NCBI GenBank assembly: GCA_005502915.1
Contig: SCMT01000005.1
Coordinates: 1-64,000, forward strand
DNA from: Lysobacteraceae bacterium 2PB
Lineage (GTDB): Bacteria > Pseudomonadota > Gammaproteobacteria > Xanthomonadales > Xanthomonadaceae
Reading direction: 5' to 3'
Length of the DNA stretch: 64,000 nucleotides
Below the pieces are notes generated by a model. That model was not told the origin of the DNA. It worked only from the letters and a program-made list of their open reading frames with translations, and made no database searches. This document shows positions 48,823-58,490 of this stretch, in pieces; position 1 is the stretch's first letter, and each line of letters begins with the position of its first letter. The position numbers were made by a program, and so were the translations under genes.

Positions 48823-48883
48823 GTCCGGGGGTGGTGAGTCTCGGCTGGTGATCGCACCGCCGCGCCCCGGCTATCATTCCGCC

Positions 48884-49204
48884 ATGAACAAGACGCTCTA
48901 CAAGATCACCTTCCTCAACCACGGCAAGATCTACGAGGTCTTCGCCGGCCGCGTGGGCAGCAGCAGCCTCTGGGGCTTCACCGAGGTCGCCGACCTGGTG
49001 TTCGACGTGCACGAAGGCCTGGTCGTCGATCCCACCGAGGAACGCCTGCGCGACGAGTTCGGCAACACCAAGGTGCTGCACCTGCCGATGCAGAGCATCG
49101 TCCGCATCGAGGAAGTCGAGAAGAAAGGCCAGTCCGCGATCCGCGACGCCGCCAGCGGCGAAAAGGTCGTCACCCCGTTCCCGATGCCGGCGAAGCCGCG
49201 CTGA
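48884..49204 (+). CDS. DUF1820 family protein, 106 aa
   Basis: This small conserved gammaproteobacterial protein of unknown role has the family look: NKTLYKITFLNHGKIYEVFA, GSSSLWGFTEVADLVFDVHE, HLPMQSIVRIEEVEKKG and a basic tail VTPFPMPAKPR. It is a soluble beta-rich protein. The ATG at 48884 is preferred to an upstream one at 48848, because the upstream segment is only weakly structured and the family normally starts at the MNKTLYKI position. A 30-bp inverted repeat follows, which may act as terminator. Confidence 0.8.
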   Translation: MNKTLYKITFLNHGKIYEVFAGRVGSSSLWGFTEVADLVFDVHEGLVVDPTEERLRDEFGNTKVLHLPMQSIVRIEEVEKKGQSAIRDAASGEKVVTPFPMPAKPR

Positions 49205-49222
49205 GGCTCGTCCGGTGGATTC

Positions 49223-49298
49223 CTGTCATCCCGAGCGCAAGCGAGGGACCTGCTTGACCGCCCAAAAACAGGTCCCTCGCTTGCGCTCGGGATGACAG
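49223..49298. repeat. 30-bp perfect inverted repeat, dispersed type
   Basis: The arms at 49223-49252 (beginning CTGTCATCCCGAGCG) and 49269-49298 are exact reverse complements, separated by 16 bp. This TGTCATCCCGAGC-type sequence is common as a dispersed intergenic palindrome in many bacteria. It lies between the convergent DUF1820 and permease-peptidase genes and could stop both. Confidence 0.88.
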
Positions 49299-49410
49299 AA
49301 GCTTTCGTCCTGCCGCCGGGACATGACAAACACGCACCGATCCGCCATTCGAATGCGATGTGCGGCGATGCGCATTCCCTGCGCATCGCCGCATCGGTCA
49401 TCGACATGGA

Positions 49411-52400
49411 TTACTGCAGCGTCACCCGCTTGCGGTTGTCGGACGACACCCGGTCGATCAGCTTGTTGTACGGGTCGAAACCGGCCTCGTGGGGTTCCGC
49501 GTCGACGACCACGGTGAGCTTCGGTGTGCCGCTGGTGATCCGGTGGCGCTCGAGGTACAGCACTTTCTCGTCCTCTTCCTTGCCGGACGGGCCGCGCGCG
49601 AACACACCGACTTCGATCCAGTCGTCCAGCTTGCCCGGAGTTTCCTTGCCCTTGCCGTCCGCATAGCGCTTGGCAGCATGCAGGTCGAGCACGACCTCGT
49701 ACTTGCCGTCGGCGCGCTTCTTCGCGGTCGCCTCTTCCACGCGGTTGTCGTAGAAGCTGATCTTCTCGAACAGGTCGGCGATCAGCGTCTCGTGCTGCGG
49801 ACCGGCCTCGGCACGGATGTAGTCGAGCAGTTCCTTCGAAGTGGTGTACGGCGGCTGCTGGTAGCCCTTGTCCTGCAGGAACTTCTTGAGCGCGCGATTC
49901 AAGGCCGCCTCGCCCATCTCCTCGCGCAGGCGGTAGAACACCACGGAACCCTTGCGGTAGTGGACGTACGGCTGGTTTTCGACGCGGTACAGCGGCAGTT
50001 CCTCGACGATCTCGCCACCGCGACCGGACAGGTAGCCGTCCAGTTCGTTCTTGAGGAAGCGGCGCATCTTCTGCCGGCCGTATTCCTTCTCCATCACCAT
50101 CAGCGCGGAATACTGCGAGAGCGATTCCGACAGCACGGTCGCGCCCTGCATGTTCGCACCGATGACCTGGTGCGCCCACCACTGGTGTGCGATCTCGTGC
50201 GCGGTGACGTAGAACACGTAGTCGATCGCGTCCTCGTCGCGGATGTCGGCGATGAAGCCGATCGACTCGGAGTACGGGATGGTGTTGGCGAAGGCCTGTG
50301 CGAACGAGGCGTACCCGGGGAACTCGATGATCCGGACCTGGCGGTGCTGGTAAGGCGTGAAATTGGCTTCGTAGTAGGCCAGCGACTTCTGCACCGCCTC
50401 GATCATGCGATCCACGTTGAACGGGTGCTTGGCGTCGTAGTACACCTCGATCGGAATGTCCTTGTACTTGCCCTTCTTCACCTGCCAGCGCGCGGACAGG
50501 TAGGAGTAGAAGTTCAGCATCGGACGATCCATCGCATAGCTGAAGCATCGGCGACCATCGCGCATGAATTCCTTCTGCAGGTAGCCCGGGGACAGGGCGA
50601 TCTGATCGGGCGCGGTGCAGACGGTGGTCTTGAAGTCGATCCAGTCGGCGTCGTCGCTGATGTAGGTGTTCGCGCGCGCGGCTTCGTCCTCCAGCTTCGG
50701 CATGCGACGCGGCTCGCCGAGGCCACGCTTGCGACGCTCGTTCCTGTCCGCGATCTCGGCGTTGTCGTTGTAGCCGAACGACGGGAACAGCTGGTTGTTG
50801 AAGAACGAACCGTTGCCGACGATCGCCGTCTGCGCGGTGCCGTTGGTGATGCCGTTCGGCGCCAGCCGCACCTCGAATGCGATCCTGCGTTCGCCGCCCG
50901 GCGCGATGGGCTGCTTCAGGCGATAGATGCGGTAGCCCATGTCCTCGTCGTGCTTCACGAGTTCGGCGTCGCCGACGTCGATCGACGCCAGCGTCTCGTC
51001 GTCCTGCATGGCGACATGCAGCTCGGCGATCGGGGTCGCATGCGGGTTGCGGACGACGTAGCGCCCCTTGGCGGTCATCGTCAGCGTTTCCGGCCGCAGG
51101 TCGATGTCGATATCCGCCGACACGATCTTCGGCTGCGGCAGCCCCTGGTAGCGCTTGTATTCGCGCTCGTAGCGGGCCTGCAGGTCGAGGGTGTCGTCCG
51201 GCGACAGGAAATCGTTGCGGACGTTGGTGTTCCAGAACAGCCAGCCGCCGGTCGCGGCGAAGGCCAGCATGGCCAGCGCCGTCGCAACGCCGAGCGGGCC
51301 GCGCATGCGCGCGCGCGCCACGCGCAGGCGCTCGCCGAAGCCGCCTACCGAACCACGGGCCCACATCGCCGCGGACAGCAGCAGCAGGATCGCCAGGAAC
51401 AGGCCCCAGTAGCCCTGGAACCAGAGCTTGGCCCCGAGGAAATGGCCATGGCCGTTCATGTCCGAATACGGCGCACCGGGCGAACCACCGTAGCTGTAGA
51501 GGTTGTGGGTGAAATCCAGCGCGCCGAGCGCGGCCTGCAGGATCAGCACCAGGATCAGCAGGCCGTAACCGGCGTACTTGTTGCCGGTGAACACCTGCAG
51601 GCACAGCGCGAGACCGGCCATCAGCACGAAACCGATGCTGTCCAGCAGCAGGGTCTGTGCGTACACCGCCAGTTCGAGCTGCGTATGTCCCTTGAGCAGC
51701 TGGATGACGATCGCGGCGACGCAGCCCAGCAGCTGGAAGCTGAAGATGACCGCGATCAGCGCGGAGAACTTCGCCGACAGCGGCACCCAGTTCGGCACGG
51801 GCATGGCGTCCGTGACTTCGTGGATCTTCGCCGCGCGTTCCTTGCCGACCAGTTCGCCGGCATAGAACAGCACGATGATGATCAGCATGAAGTTGTAGGC
51901 GCCCTGCAGGGCTTCGAGCATCTGCGACGTGACCGGGTGGATCGGCGTTTCGTAGAGCGTCTCGGCGAAGATCGCGCTGGGAATGAAATTCGCCAGCGCG
52001 AACAGCAGCATCACGATGAACGGCACGCCGCGGAAGACGCCGACGGTGTCGAAGCGCAGCTGGCGCAGGAACTGCGCGATCGCGGTGCCGGTGCCGAACG
52101 ACGGCGTGGCACGCGGCAGGTTCAGCGCGCGCAGGGTCGGCACGGCCTCGGCCAGGACGGTCTGCGCCTTGGCGCGACGCAGTCCGCGGCCGGTGCCGGT
52201 GCGCTCGGTCCGGAACAGCGCGAAACATGCGCCGATCAAGACCAGGCCGAGCCCCAGCCACAGCGCGCGATTGGCGAGGATGTAGCCCGCGATGGCCGGC
52301 ACATCGGTGTTGCGCTGCTCGGCGGCCCAGTAGCGGATCGTGCGGCTGAACGCGCGGATGCCCAGCGGCTCGGCCAGTACGGCGGCCCAGACGTTGTCGA

Positions 52401-52992
52401 GGTCGCGCATCAGCACGCCGCTGACGATGTAGAGGATGATGAAGCCGAGCACGCCGACATAGACCCAGAGCACGCTGCGGGTGAGGATCGCCAGCAGCGA
52501 CAGCAGCGCGGCCATGAACACCAGGTTCGGCAGCACGATCACGCCCAGCGCCCACAGATGCGGCACGGCGGTGGCCGGACCGAGTCGCTGCGGCTCCAGC
52601 CAGGGCATGAACTGCGCGACGAACAGGCCGAGGGCGATCACGCCGTAGACGCACAGGCTGGCGAAGATCGCCGCCGCCATGCGTCCGCCGACGTAGTCGC
52701 GGCGACGGATCGGGCTCGCGAAGATCAGGTCGGCCATGCCCTGCTCGTGGTCGCGCAGCAGCGCGCCGTTGACCGCCATCGCCACGAACAGCATGCCGAA
52801 CAGCGAGAAGATGCTGAGGTACTGGACGATGACCACGGGCGCGTTGCGATGCACGTTGCCGATGGCGCCGCCGATCTGCACGGCATCGGTGGTCAGGCCG
52901 AAGAAGCCGAGCAGCGCGAACAGCCCGCCCATCAGCCACAGCAACGGAGACCGGAGCTGCTGTCGCAGCTCGAAACTGAAGAATTCGAACAT
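49411..52992 (-). CDS. ABC-2 permease fused to an M1-type aminopeptidase domain, 1193 aa
   Basis: The N-terminal half (to about residue 600) has about a dozen membrane helices in two ABC-2 permease-like units (LLWLMGGLFALLGFFG, then LVGKERAAKIHEVTDAMP in the coupling region). After a last helix comes a beta domain and an M1-family zinc peptidase with the HEIAHQWWAHQ motif (about residue 930) and, 18 residues on, the third zinc ligand Glu of TVLSESLSQYSALM. The peptidase should face the periplasm. The partner ATPase is encoded just upstream, with only 10 bp between the genes. A substrate is not known. Confidence 0.9.
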   Translation of the reverse strand: MFEFFSFELRQQLRSPLLWLMGGLFALLGFFGLTTDAVQIGGAIGNVHRNAPVVIVQYLSIFSLFGMLFVAMAVNGALLRDHEQGMADLIFASPIRRRDYVGGRMAAAIFASLCVYGVIALGLFVAQFMPWLEPQRLGPATAVPHLWALGVIVLPNLVFMAALLSLLAILTRSVLWVYVGVLGFIILYIVSGVLMRDLDNVWAAVLAEPLGIRAFSRTIRYWAAEQRNTDVPAIAGYILANRALWLGLGLVLIGACFALFRTERTGTGRGLRRAKAQTVLAEAVPTLRALNLPRATPSFGTGTAIAQFLRQLRFDTVGVFRGVPFIVMLLFALANFIPSAIFAETLYETPIHPVTSQMLEALQGAYNFMLIIIVLFYAGELVGKERAAKIHEVTDAMPVPNWVPLSAKFSALIAVIFSFQLLGCVAAIVIQLLKGHTQLELAVYAQTLLLDSIGFVLMAGLALCLQVFTGNKYAGYGLLILVLILQAALGALDFTHNLYSYGGSPGAPYSDMNGHGHFLGAKLWFQGYWGLFLAILLLLSAAMWARGSVGGFGERLRVARARMRGPLGVATALAMLAFAATGGWLFWNTNVRNDFLSPDDTLDLQARYEREYKRYQGLPQPKIVSADIDIDLRPETLTMTAKGRYVVRNPHATPIAELHVAMQDDETLASIDVGDAELVKHDEDMGYRIYRLKQPIAPGGERRIAFEVRLAPNGITNGTAQTAIVGNGSFFNNQLFPSFGYNDNAEIADRNERRKRGLGEPRRMPKLEDEAARANTYISDDADWIDFKTTVCTAPDQIALSPGYLQKEFMRDGRRCFSYAMDRPMLNFYSYLSARWQVKKGKYKDIPIEVYYDAKHPFNVDRMIEAVQKSLAYYEANFTPYQHRQVRIIEFPGYASFAQAFANTIPYSESIGFIADIRDEDAIDYVFYVTAHEIAHQWWAHQVIGANMQGATVLSESLSQYSALMVMEKEYGRQKMRRFLKNELDGYLSGRGGEIVEELPLYRVENQPYVHYRKGSVVFYRLREEMGEAALNRALKKFLQDKGYQQPPYTTSKELLDYIRAEAGPQHETLIADLFEKISFYDNRVEEATAKKRADGKYEVVLDLHAAKRYADGKGKETPGKLDDWIEVGVFARGPSGKEEDEKVLYLERHRITSGTPKLTVVVDAEPHEAGFDPYNKLIDRVSSDNRKRVTLQ

Positions 52993-53002
52993 GGCGAGCT
53001 CC

Positions 53003-53896
53003 TCAGGCGGCCTTGGCGTGCTGGCGCAGACGCTGGAAGTACACGTCTTCCAGATCCGGAGCCACGCGCTCGAAGCCGTCGCCCGGCGGGAAGTCGCTGT
53101 GGATGTGGATCACCGGTTCGCCGCCGACCAGTCGCGTCGACAGCAGGGTGAAGTTCTGTTCGTACTGCGGCAGCGCGTCCTTGGCGACGACCTTTCGCCA
53201 CACGCGGCCGTCGAGGGCATCGATGGCGTCGGCAGGCTTGCCGGTCAGCAGCACCTTGCCCTTGTTCATGATCGCCATGTTCGGACACAGGTCGGTCACG
53301 TCCTCGACGATGTGCGTGGACAGGATCACCGCGACGTTCTCGCCGATCTCGGCGAGCAGGTTGAGGAAGCGGTTGCGCTCTTCGGGATCGAGGCCGGCGG
53401 TGGGCTCATCGACGATCACCAGGCGCGGGTTGCCGAGCAGCGCCTGGGCGATGCCGAAGCGCTGGCGCATGCCGCCGGAGAATCCGCCGAGATGGCGCTT
53501 GCGCGCGTCCCACAGGTTCACCTGCTGCAGCAGGCCATCGACGACTTCGCGGCGCTGCTTCCTGTCGACCAGGCCCTTGAGCACGGCGAAGTGTTCGAGC
53601 AGGTCGAGCGCGCTGACCTTGGGATAGACGCCGAAATCCTGCGGCAGGTAGCCGAGCTGGCGGCGCACGACATCCTTGTCGCGCAGCACATCGATGCTGC
53701 CGCCCTTGCCGTCGTCGAAGCTGACGGTGCCGCTGTCGGCTTCCTGCAGCGTCGCGAGGGTGCGCATCAGCGAGGACTTGCCGGCGCCGTTCGGGCCGAG
53801 CAGACCGAACATCCCGCGCGGGATGTCGAGCGTGACATTGTCGAGCGCGCACACGCCGTTGGCGTAGGTCTTGCTCAGTTCGCGAATGGACAGCAT
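53003..53896 (-). CDS. ABC transporter ATP-binding protein, 297 aa
   Basis: All nucleotide-binding motifs are present: Walker A LLGPNGAGKSSLMRTLATL (about 33-41), Q-loop YLPQDFGVYP, signature GGFSGGMRQRFGIAQAL, Walker B LVIVDEPTAGLDPEERNR and the H-loop ILSTHIVEDV. The C-terminal 80 residues are a regulatory tail, as in ABC-2 export ATPases. The start at 53896 gives MLSIRELSKTYANG. With the permease-peptidase protein 10 bp downstream, it forms a complete two-gene ABC system. Confidence 0.93.
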   Translation of the reverse strand: MLSIRELSKTYANGVCALDNVTLDIPRGMFGLLGPNGAGKSSLMRTLATLQEADSGTVSFDDGKGGSIDVLRDKDVVRRQLGYLPQDFGVYPKVSALDLLEHFAVLKGLVDRKQRREVVDGLLQQVNLWDARKRHLGGFSGGMRQRFGIAQALLGNPRLVIVDEPTAGLDPEERNRFLNLLAEIGENVAVILSTHIVEDVTDLCPNMAIMNKGKVLLTGKPADAIDALDGRVWRKVVAKDALPQYEQNFTLLSTRLVGGEPVIHIHSDFPPGDGFERVAPDLEDVYFQRLRQHAKAA

Positions 53897-54044
53897 GGGG
53901 CCCCCGAGGTCGTGGGGCGCGACATGCGCCCCTCTCATGCAGGGATGCTAGACGAGGCACGAGGGTCGCCGCGCAGGCCGATGGTCATCGGGCCGAAAGT
54001 CATGCGTGACTTGCGGCCCATGGCCATCGCGCCACTGGGCCCAT

Positions 54045-54129
54045 GTAGAGCGGAGCGAAGCTCCGCTATCCGTCTCCGGAGACGGCATCGGTTGCAGATA
54101 CGGAGCAGCTGAGCTTCGCTCCGCTCTAC
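54045..54129. repeat. Palindromic element, same family as the one in icmF
   Basis: The 18-bp arms GTAGAGCGGAGCGAAGCT (54045-54062) and 54112-54129 are exact reverse complements. The outer GTAGAGCGGAGC ends equal those of the element within icmF at 10531-10606, while the middle differs. It lies between ctpA and the ABC ATPase gene. Confidence 0.85.
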
Positions 54130-54140
54130 GAAAGCGTGGC

Positions 54141-55451
54141 TCAGGGCTTCGCGCTGGCGGCCAGCGGCATGCTGCCCTGCGTCTTGAGCACGCCCAGGGC
54201 GGCGGTGATCGGGCCGTCGCCGTCGAGCACGTCGCCGACGCCCTGCCCCGCGGTTTCCTGCTCGCCGCGCAGGTGGCCGGGCAGCGCCGATTCCGAATAA
54301 CTGCCGGCGCTGCGCGCGCCCTCGGGCTTGAGCACGACATCGGGTTCGATGCCGCGCGCCTGGATCGAACGGCCGCTGGGCGTGTAGTAGCGCGCGGTGG
54401 TGAGCTTCACCGCATCGCCATTGTCCAGCGGCAGCACGGTCTGCACCGAGCCCTTGCCGAAGGTGCGGCTGCCGACCACGCGCGCGCGGCCGTTGTCGCG
54501 AAGCGCGGCAGCGAGGACTTCCGAGGCGCTGGCCGAGCCCGCATCGACCAGCACGACCACGGGCGCGCCTTGCAGGCGATCGCCCGAGGTGGCGTTGAAC
54601 ACGGTGTCGACGACCGGATTGCGGCCGCGCGTGCTGACGATGCCGCCCTTGTCGAGCAGTTCGTCGGCGATCTGCACGGCGGCCGTGAGCAGGCCGCCGG
54701 GGTTGCTGCGCAGGTCCAGCACCAAGCCACGCAGGCGCTTGTCGGCGGCCTGGGCGGACAGCGCGTCGAGCTGGCGCACGAAATCGTTGGCGGTATCGGC
54801 CTGGAAGGTGCTGATGCGGATGTAGCCGTAGCCGGGTTCGAGCATGCGCCCACGCACGCTGCTGATGCGGATGGTCTCGCGCTTGACGGTGATCTCGATC
54901 GGCTTGGCCTGGCCTTCGCGCTGCACGGTCAGCACGGTGCTGCTGCCGGGCTCGCCGCGCAGCGGGTTCTCGCCGAGCGAATCGGGGGTGAGCGGCTTGC
55001 CGTCGATGGCGACGATCAGGTCGCCGGGCTTCACGCCCGCGCGCGCGGCCGGGGTGTCGTCGATCGGCGCAATCACCAGGATGGTGCCGTCGGGCTGGAC
55101 CTGCACGTCGACGCCGATGCCATCGTAGGCGCCGCTGCTGTCCTCTTCCAGCGACTGCGCGTCGCTGCGCACCAGGTAGGCGCTGTGCGGGTCGAGGTCG
55201 AGCAGCAGGCCGCGGATCGCCGACTGCATGAGCTTGCGGTCGTCCACCGGTTCGACATAGGCCTGCTTCACCGTGTTGTAGACGGTGACGTAGCGGCGGA
55301 TCTCCTCCAGCGGCACCTGGCTCTCGGGCTTGCCGTCGGGCTTGCCTGCGGCGGGTTTCGCGGCCGGGGCCGGCGCGCCGCTCTGGGCGAAGGCCGGCAG
55401 GATGGCGGCGGCCAGCACGAGCGTCAGCGGCAGACGACGGGGGAATCGCAT
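54141..55451 (-). CDS. ctpA: S41 C-terminal processing protease CtpA, 436 aa
   Basis: The protein has a signal peptide (LPLTLVLAAAILPAFAQ), a PDZ domain (about 100-185, with YDGIGVDVQVQPDGTILVIA), and the S41 core with the catalytic Ser in VLVDAGSASASEVLAAAL (about 309) and Lys in RTFGKGSVQT (about 334). CtpA-type proteases act in the periplasm on cell-wall-related substrates. The start at 55451 is chosen because the preceding 26 codons lack signal-like character. It lies downstream of envC and gpmI in the same orientation, an arrangement I recall from related gammaproteobacteria. Confidence 0.93.
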   Translation of the reverse strand: MRFPRRLPLTLVLAAAILPAFAQSGAPAPAAKPAAGKPDGKPESQVPLEEIRRYVTVYNTVKQAYVEPVDDRKLMQSAIRGLLLDLDPHSAYLVRSDAQSLEEDSSGAYDGIGVDVQVQPDGTILVIAPIDDTPAARAGVKPGDLIVAIDGKPLTPDSLGENPLRGEPGSSTVLTVQREGQAKPIEITVKRETIRISSVRGRMLEPGYGYIRISTFQADTANDFVRQLDALSAQAADKRLRGLVLDLRSNPGGLLTAAVQIADELLDKGGIVSTRGRNPVVDTVFNATSGDRLQGAPVVVLVDAGSASASEVLAAALRDNGRARVVGSRTFGKGSVQTVLPLDNGDAVKLTTARYYTPSGRSIQARGIEPDVVLKPEGARSAGSYSESALPGHLRGEQETAGQGVGDVLDGDGPITAALGVLKTQGSMPLAASAKP

Positions 55452-55571
55452 CGAACACTCCAGCGGAAAAGCGGACCGGAATTGGACCACCGGACGGGGG
55501 GCGGGTTCACCATGACGGGCCCCGACCATTCAGGCAAGGCTACCGTATCGGTTTGTCGGCGGCGCAGCCAG

Positions 55572-56825
55572 TTACTGCCGGCGGAGCCAGCTGTTGGGGT
55601 CGACCGGCTGGCCGTTGCGGCGAAGCTCGAAATACAGCGCCGGCTGCGCCAGCCCGCCGGAGTTGCCGACCCGCGCGACGGCATCGCCGCGCTTGACCGT
55701 CGCGCCGACGTCCTTGAGCAGGGATTCGTTGTGCGCGTACAGGCTGAGATAGCCGTTGCCGTGGTCGACGATGATGATCAGGCCGTAGCCGGTCATCCAT
55801 TCGGCGAACACCACGCTGCCGTCGGCCACCGCGCGCACCGGGCTGCCGAGGCCGGCGGAGATCAGCAGGCCGTGGCTGGCCCGGCCATCAGGCATCCGTC
55901 CGCCGTAACCGGCGAGCAGGCCGCCCGACAGCGGCCACCCGGCGCCGCCGACGCGCACCGGCGCGGCGCTGGCGACCTGGCGCGGCGGCTTGCGCTCACC
56001 CGGCGTACGGGTGCCCGGCTTCGCGCCGCCGGCCTGGCGGGCCTTCTCGGCACGTGCCTTCTCGGCGCGTTCCGCCGCCAACCGCTCGGCGGCGGCCTTC
56101 GCGGCGGCGGCGCGGAGGCGCGCGACCACCGCCTGCAGGGCCTTGGCATCGCTGCCCAGCGCCTGCTCGCGCGCCTGGCGGTCGCGGTAGCGCTGTTCGA
56201 GCTCGCCGAGCGTCACCGCGTGCGCCTTGCGATCGCGGTCGAGGTTGGCCAGCTGCACGCGCTGCTGCGCGCGGGCCGTGTCCAGCGCGGTACGCCGCGC
56301 GAGGATCTGCGTTTCCACGCGATCGAGTTCCTGCAGCTCGGCGGTCAGCGCCGCCGCGCGCTGCACGCGCTGGCGCTGCAGGTAACCGTAGTACGCCAGC
56401 TGCCGCTGGCTGTCGGCGACGCGATCCTGCGCCAGGGCCAGCTTCAGCGGCGCGTGGCCGCCCTGCGCATAGGCGGCGCGCAGCAGGGTGGCCAGTTCGC
56501 GGCGCTGCGCGGCGTGCTGGCTGCGCAGTTCGTCGCGGCGCTTGAGCAGTTGTTCGTAGGCCGCCTGTTCGCGCGCGAGCTGCGCTTCGGCCTCGTGCAG
56601 GGCGCGGCTGGAGCGGGCGACGCGTTCGTCGACCGCGCGCAGTTCGCGGCTGGCCGCGCCACGCTGACCTTCCAGCCGACGGCGCTCGGCGGCGACCTCG
56701 TCCAGCTCGCGGCGCACCTTCTCGAGCTGGCGCTGCGCTTCCGGACCGGACTGGCGCGCGGCCAGCGGCGTCGCCAGCGCCAGCAGCAGCAGGACCAGAA
56801 GCCAGCGGGCGAAGGGAACAGTCAT
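55572..56825 (-). CDS. envC: EnvC-type murein hydrolase activator, 417 aa
   Basis: The protein has a signal peptide (WLLVLLLLALATPLAARQ), a long coiled coil (about 25-270, e.g. ELDEVAAERRRLEGQRGAAS) and a C-terminal LytM domain (about 290-417). The LytM metal site is degenerate: the first motif reads SHGLLISAG without the usual Asp, while HGNGYLSLYAHN keeps the later His. This pattern is as in EnvC, which activates the amidases AmiA/AmiB at the septum rather than cutting murein itself. It starts 10 bp after the gpmI stop and lies upstream of ctpA. Confidence 0.92.
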   Translation of the reverse strand: MTVPFARWLLVLLLLALATPLAARQSGPEAQRQLEKVRRELDEVAAERRRLEGQRGAASRELRAVDERVARSSRALHEAEAQLAREQAAYEQLLKRRDELRSQHAAQRRELATLLRAAYAQGGHAPLKLALAQDRVADSQRQLAYYGYLQRQRVQRAAALTAELQELDRVETQILARRTALDTARAQQRVQLANLDRDRKAHAVTLGELEQRYRDRQAREQALGSDAKALQAVVARLRAAAAKAAAERLAAERAEKARAEKARQAGGAKPGTRTPGERKPPRQVASAAPVRVGGAGWPLSGGLLAGYGGRMPDGRASHGLLISAGLGSPVRAVADGSVVFAEWMTGYGLIIIVDHGNGYLSLYAHNESLLKDVGATVKRGDAVARVGNSGGLAQPALYFELRRNGQPVDPNSWLRRQ

Positions 56826-56835
56826 CCGGCGTCCG

Positions 56836-58389
56836 TCAGCCGGCGACCAGCAGCGAGCGGCCGGTCATGTCGCCCGGCGGATCGATGCCCAGCAGGTCGA
56901 GGATGGTCGGCGCCACGTCGCGCAGCGCGCCGCCCGTGCGCAGGGTCGCCGCACGCGTGCCGACATAGACGAAGGGCACCGGGCCGACGGTGTGCGCGGT
57001 GTGCGGCTGCCCGGTCTCGGGGTCGCGCATCATTTCCAGGTTGCCGTGGTCGGCGGTGATCAGCAGCGCACCGCCGGCCGCGCGCACGGCCGCTTCGACC
57101 GCGCCGATCGCCACGTCCACCGCCTCGGCGGCCTTGATCGCCGCCTGCAGGTCGCCGGTGTGGCCGACCATGTCCGGGTTGGCGATGTTGCAGATCGCCA
57201 CGTCGATGCGGCCGGAGGCGATCGCCTCGACCAGCTTCGCGGTGACTTCCGGGCAGCTCATCTCCGGCTGCAGGTCGTAGGTCGCGACCTTCGGGCTGGG
57301 CACCAGGATGCGTTCCTCGCCCGTGTACAGGTCCTCGCGCCCGCCGCTGAAGAAGAAGGTGACGTGCGCGTATTTCTCGGTCTCGGCGATGCGCAGCTGG
57401 GTCAGCCCGCGTCCGGCCAGCACCTCGCCGAGCGTGTTGCGCAGGTCCTCGGGCGGATAGGCGACCGCCGCCGGCAGTTTCGCGTCGTACTCGCTCAGGC
57501 AGACGAAGCGCGACAGCGCCGGACGACGCGCCGCGAAACCGTCGAAACCGGGGTCGACGAAGGCCGAGGTGAGCTGGCGCGCGCGGTCTGCGCGGAAATT
57601 CATGAACACGATGGCGTCACCGTCGGCCATGGGCTTGGCCCCATCGAGGACGGTCGGGGCAACGAACTCGTCGTTCTCGCCGCGCGCATAGGCTTCGGCC
57701 AGCGCGGACAGCGCATCGGCGGCATGGTGGTCTGCCTTCGCCTCGACGATGGCGTCCCAGGCGCGCTGCATGCGGTCCCAGCGCTTGTCGCGATCCATCG
57801 CGAAATAACGGCCGCCGACGCTGGCGACATGGGCGTTGCCCAAGGCATCGCACTTCGCCTGCAGCCCGCGCAGGCTGGGCTCGGCGGACTTCGGCGGCAT
57901 GTCGCGGCCGTCGAGGAAGGCATGCACCGCGACCCGGGCCACGCCTTCGCGCGCGGCGAGGTCGAGCATCGCGAAGATGTGCTGCTCGTGGCTGTGCACG
58001 CCGCCGGGCGACATCAGCCCCATCACGTGCAGCGTGCCGCCGGCCGCCTTCGCGGCGGCGCAGGCCGCGCGCAGTTCGGCATTGGCGAAGAAGCTACCGT
58101 CCTCGATCGCCGCGTCGATGCGTGTCAGGTCCTGGTAGACGATCCGGCCGGCGCCGAGATTCATGTGGCCGACCTCGGAATTGCCCATCTGCCCGTCCGG
58201 CAGGCCGACGTGGCGGCCCTCGGTGTGGATCAGGGTGCGCGGCGCGCCGTCCCACAGGCGCCGCCAGTTCGGCAGCTCGGCCAGGGCCAGGGCGTTGTCG
58301 CTCGGGTCCTCGCGATACCCCCACCCATCCAGGATCATCAACACGACGGGCCTGGGACTCGGAGACTGGGGGTGCGCGGCAGCGGACAT
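56836..58389 (-). CDS. gpmI: Cofactor-independent phosphoglycerate mutase, 517 aa
   Basis: This manganese enzyme of glycolysis converts 3-phosphoglycerate to 2-phosphoglycerate. The N-terminal VVLMILDGWGYREDPSDNAL binds metal, GQMGNSEVGHMNLGAGR carries the phosphorylated Ser, and VHAFLDGRDMPPKSAE, CNIANPDMVGHTGD and ITADHGNLEMM complete the active site. The length (517) is normal. The start at 58389 gives MSAAAHPQSPSPRPVV; 29 upstream in-frame codons were rejected. It leads the gpmI-envC-ctpA group. Confidence 0.96.
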   Translation of the reverse strand: MSAAAHPQSPSPRPVVLMILDGWGYREDPSDNALALAELPNWRRLWDGAPRTLIHTEGRHVGLPDGQMGNSEVGHMNLGAGRIVYQDLTRIDAAIEDGSFFANAELRAACAAAKAAGGTLHVMGLMSPGGVHSHEQHIFAMLDLAAREGVARVAVHAFLDGRDMPPKSAEPSLRGLQAKCDALGNAHVASVGGRYFAMDRDKRWDRMQRAWDAIVEAKADHHAADALSALAEAYARGENDEFVAPTVLDGAKPMADGDAIVFMNFRADRARQLTSAFVDPGFDGFAARRPALSRFVCLSEYDAKLPAAVAYPPEDLRNTLGEVLAGRGLTQLRIAETEKYAHVTFFFSGGREDLYTGEERILVPSPKVATYDLQPEMSCPEVTAKLVEAIASGRIDVAICNIANPDMVGHTGDLQAAIKAAEAVDVAIGAVEAAVRAAGGALLITADHGNLEMMRDPETGQPHTAHTVGPVPFVYVGTRAATLRTGGALRDVAPTILDLLGIDPPGDMTGRSLLVAG

Positions 58390-58490
58390 GTGACCTTCGG
58401 GGCAGTGACTTCGGACAGATGCGATTGTAGCGAAGGCCCCGCATCCTAGGTCCCGACACGCGCACCAACCGCCCAACCGAGAGGTCTCCC

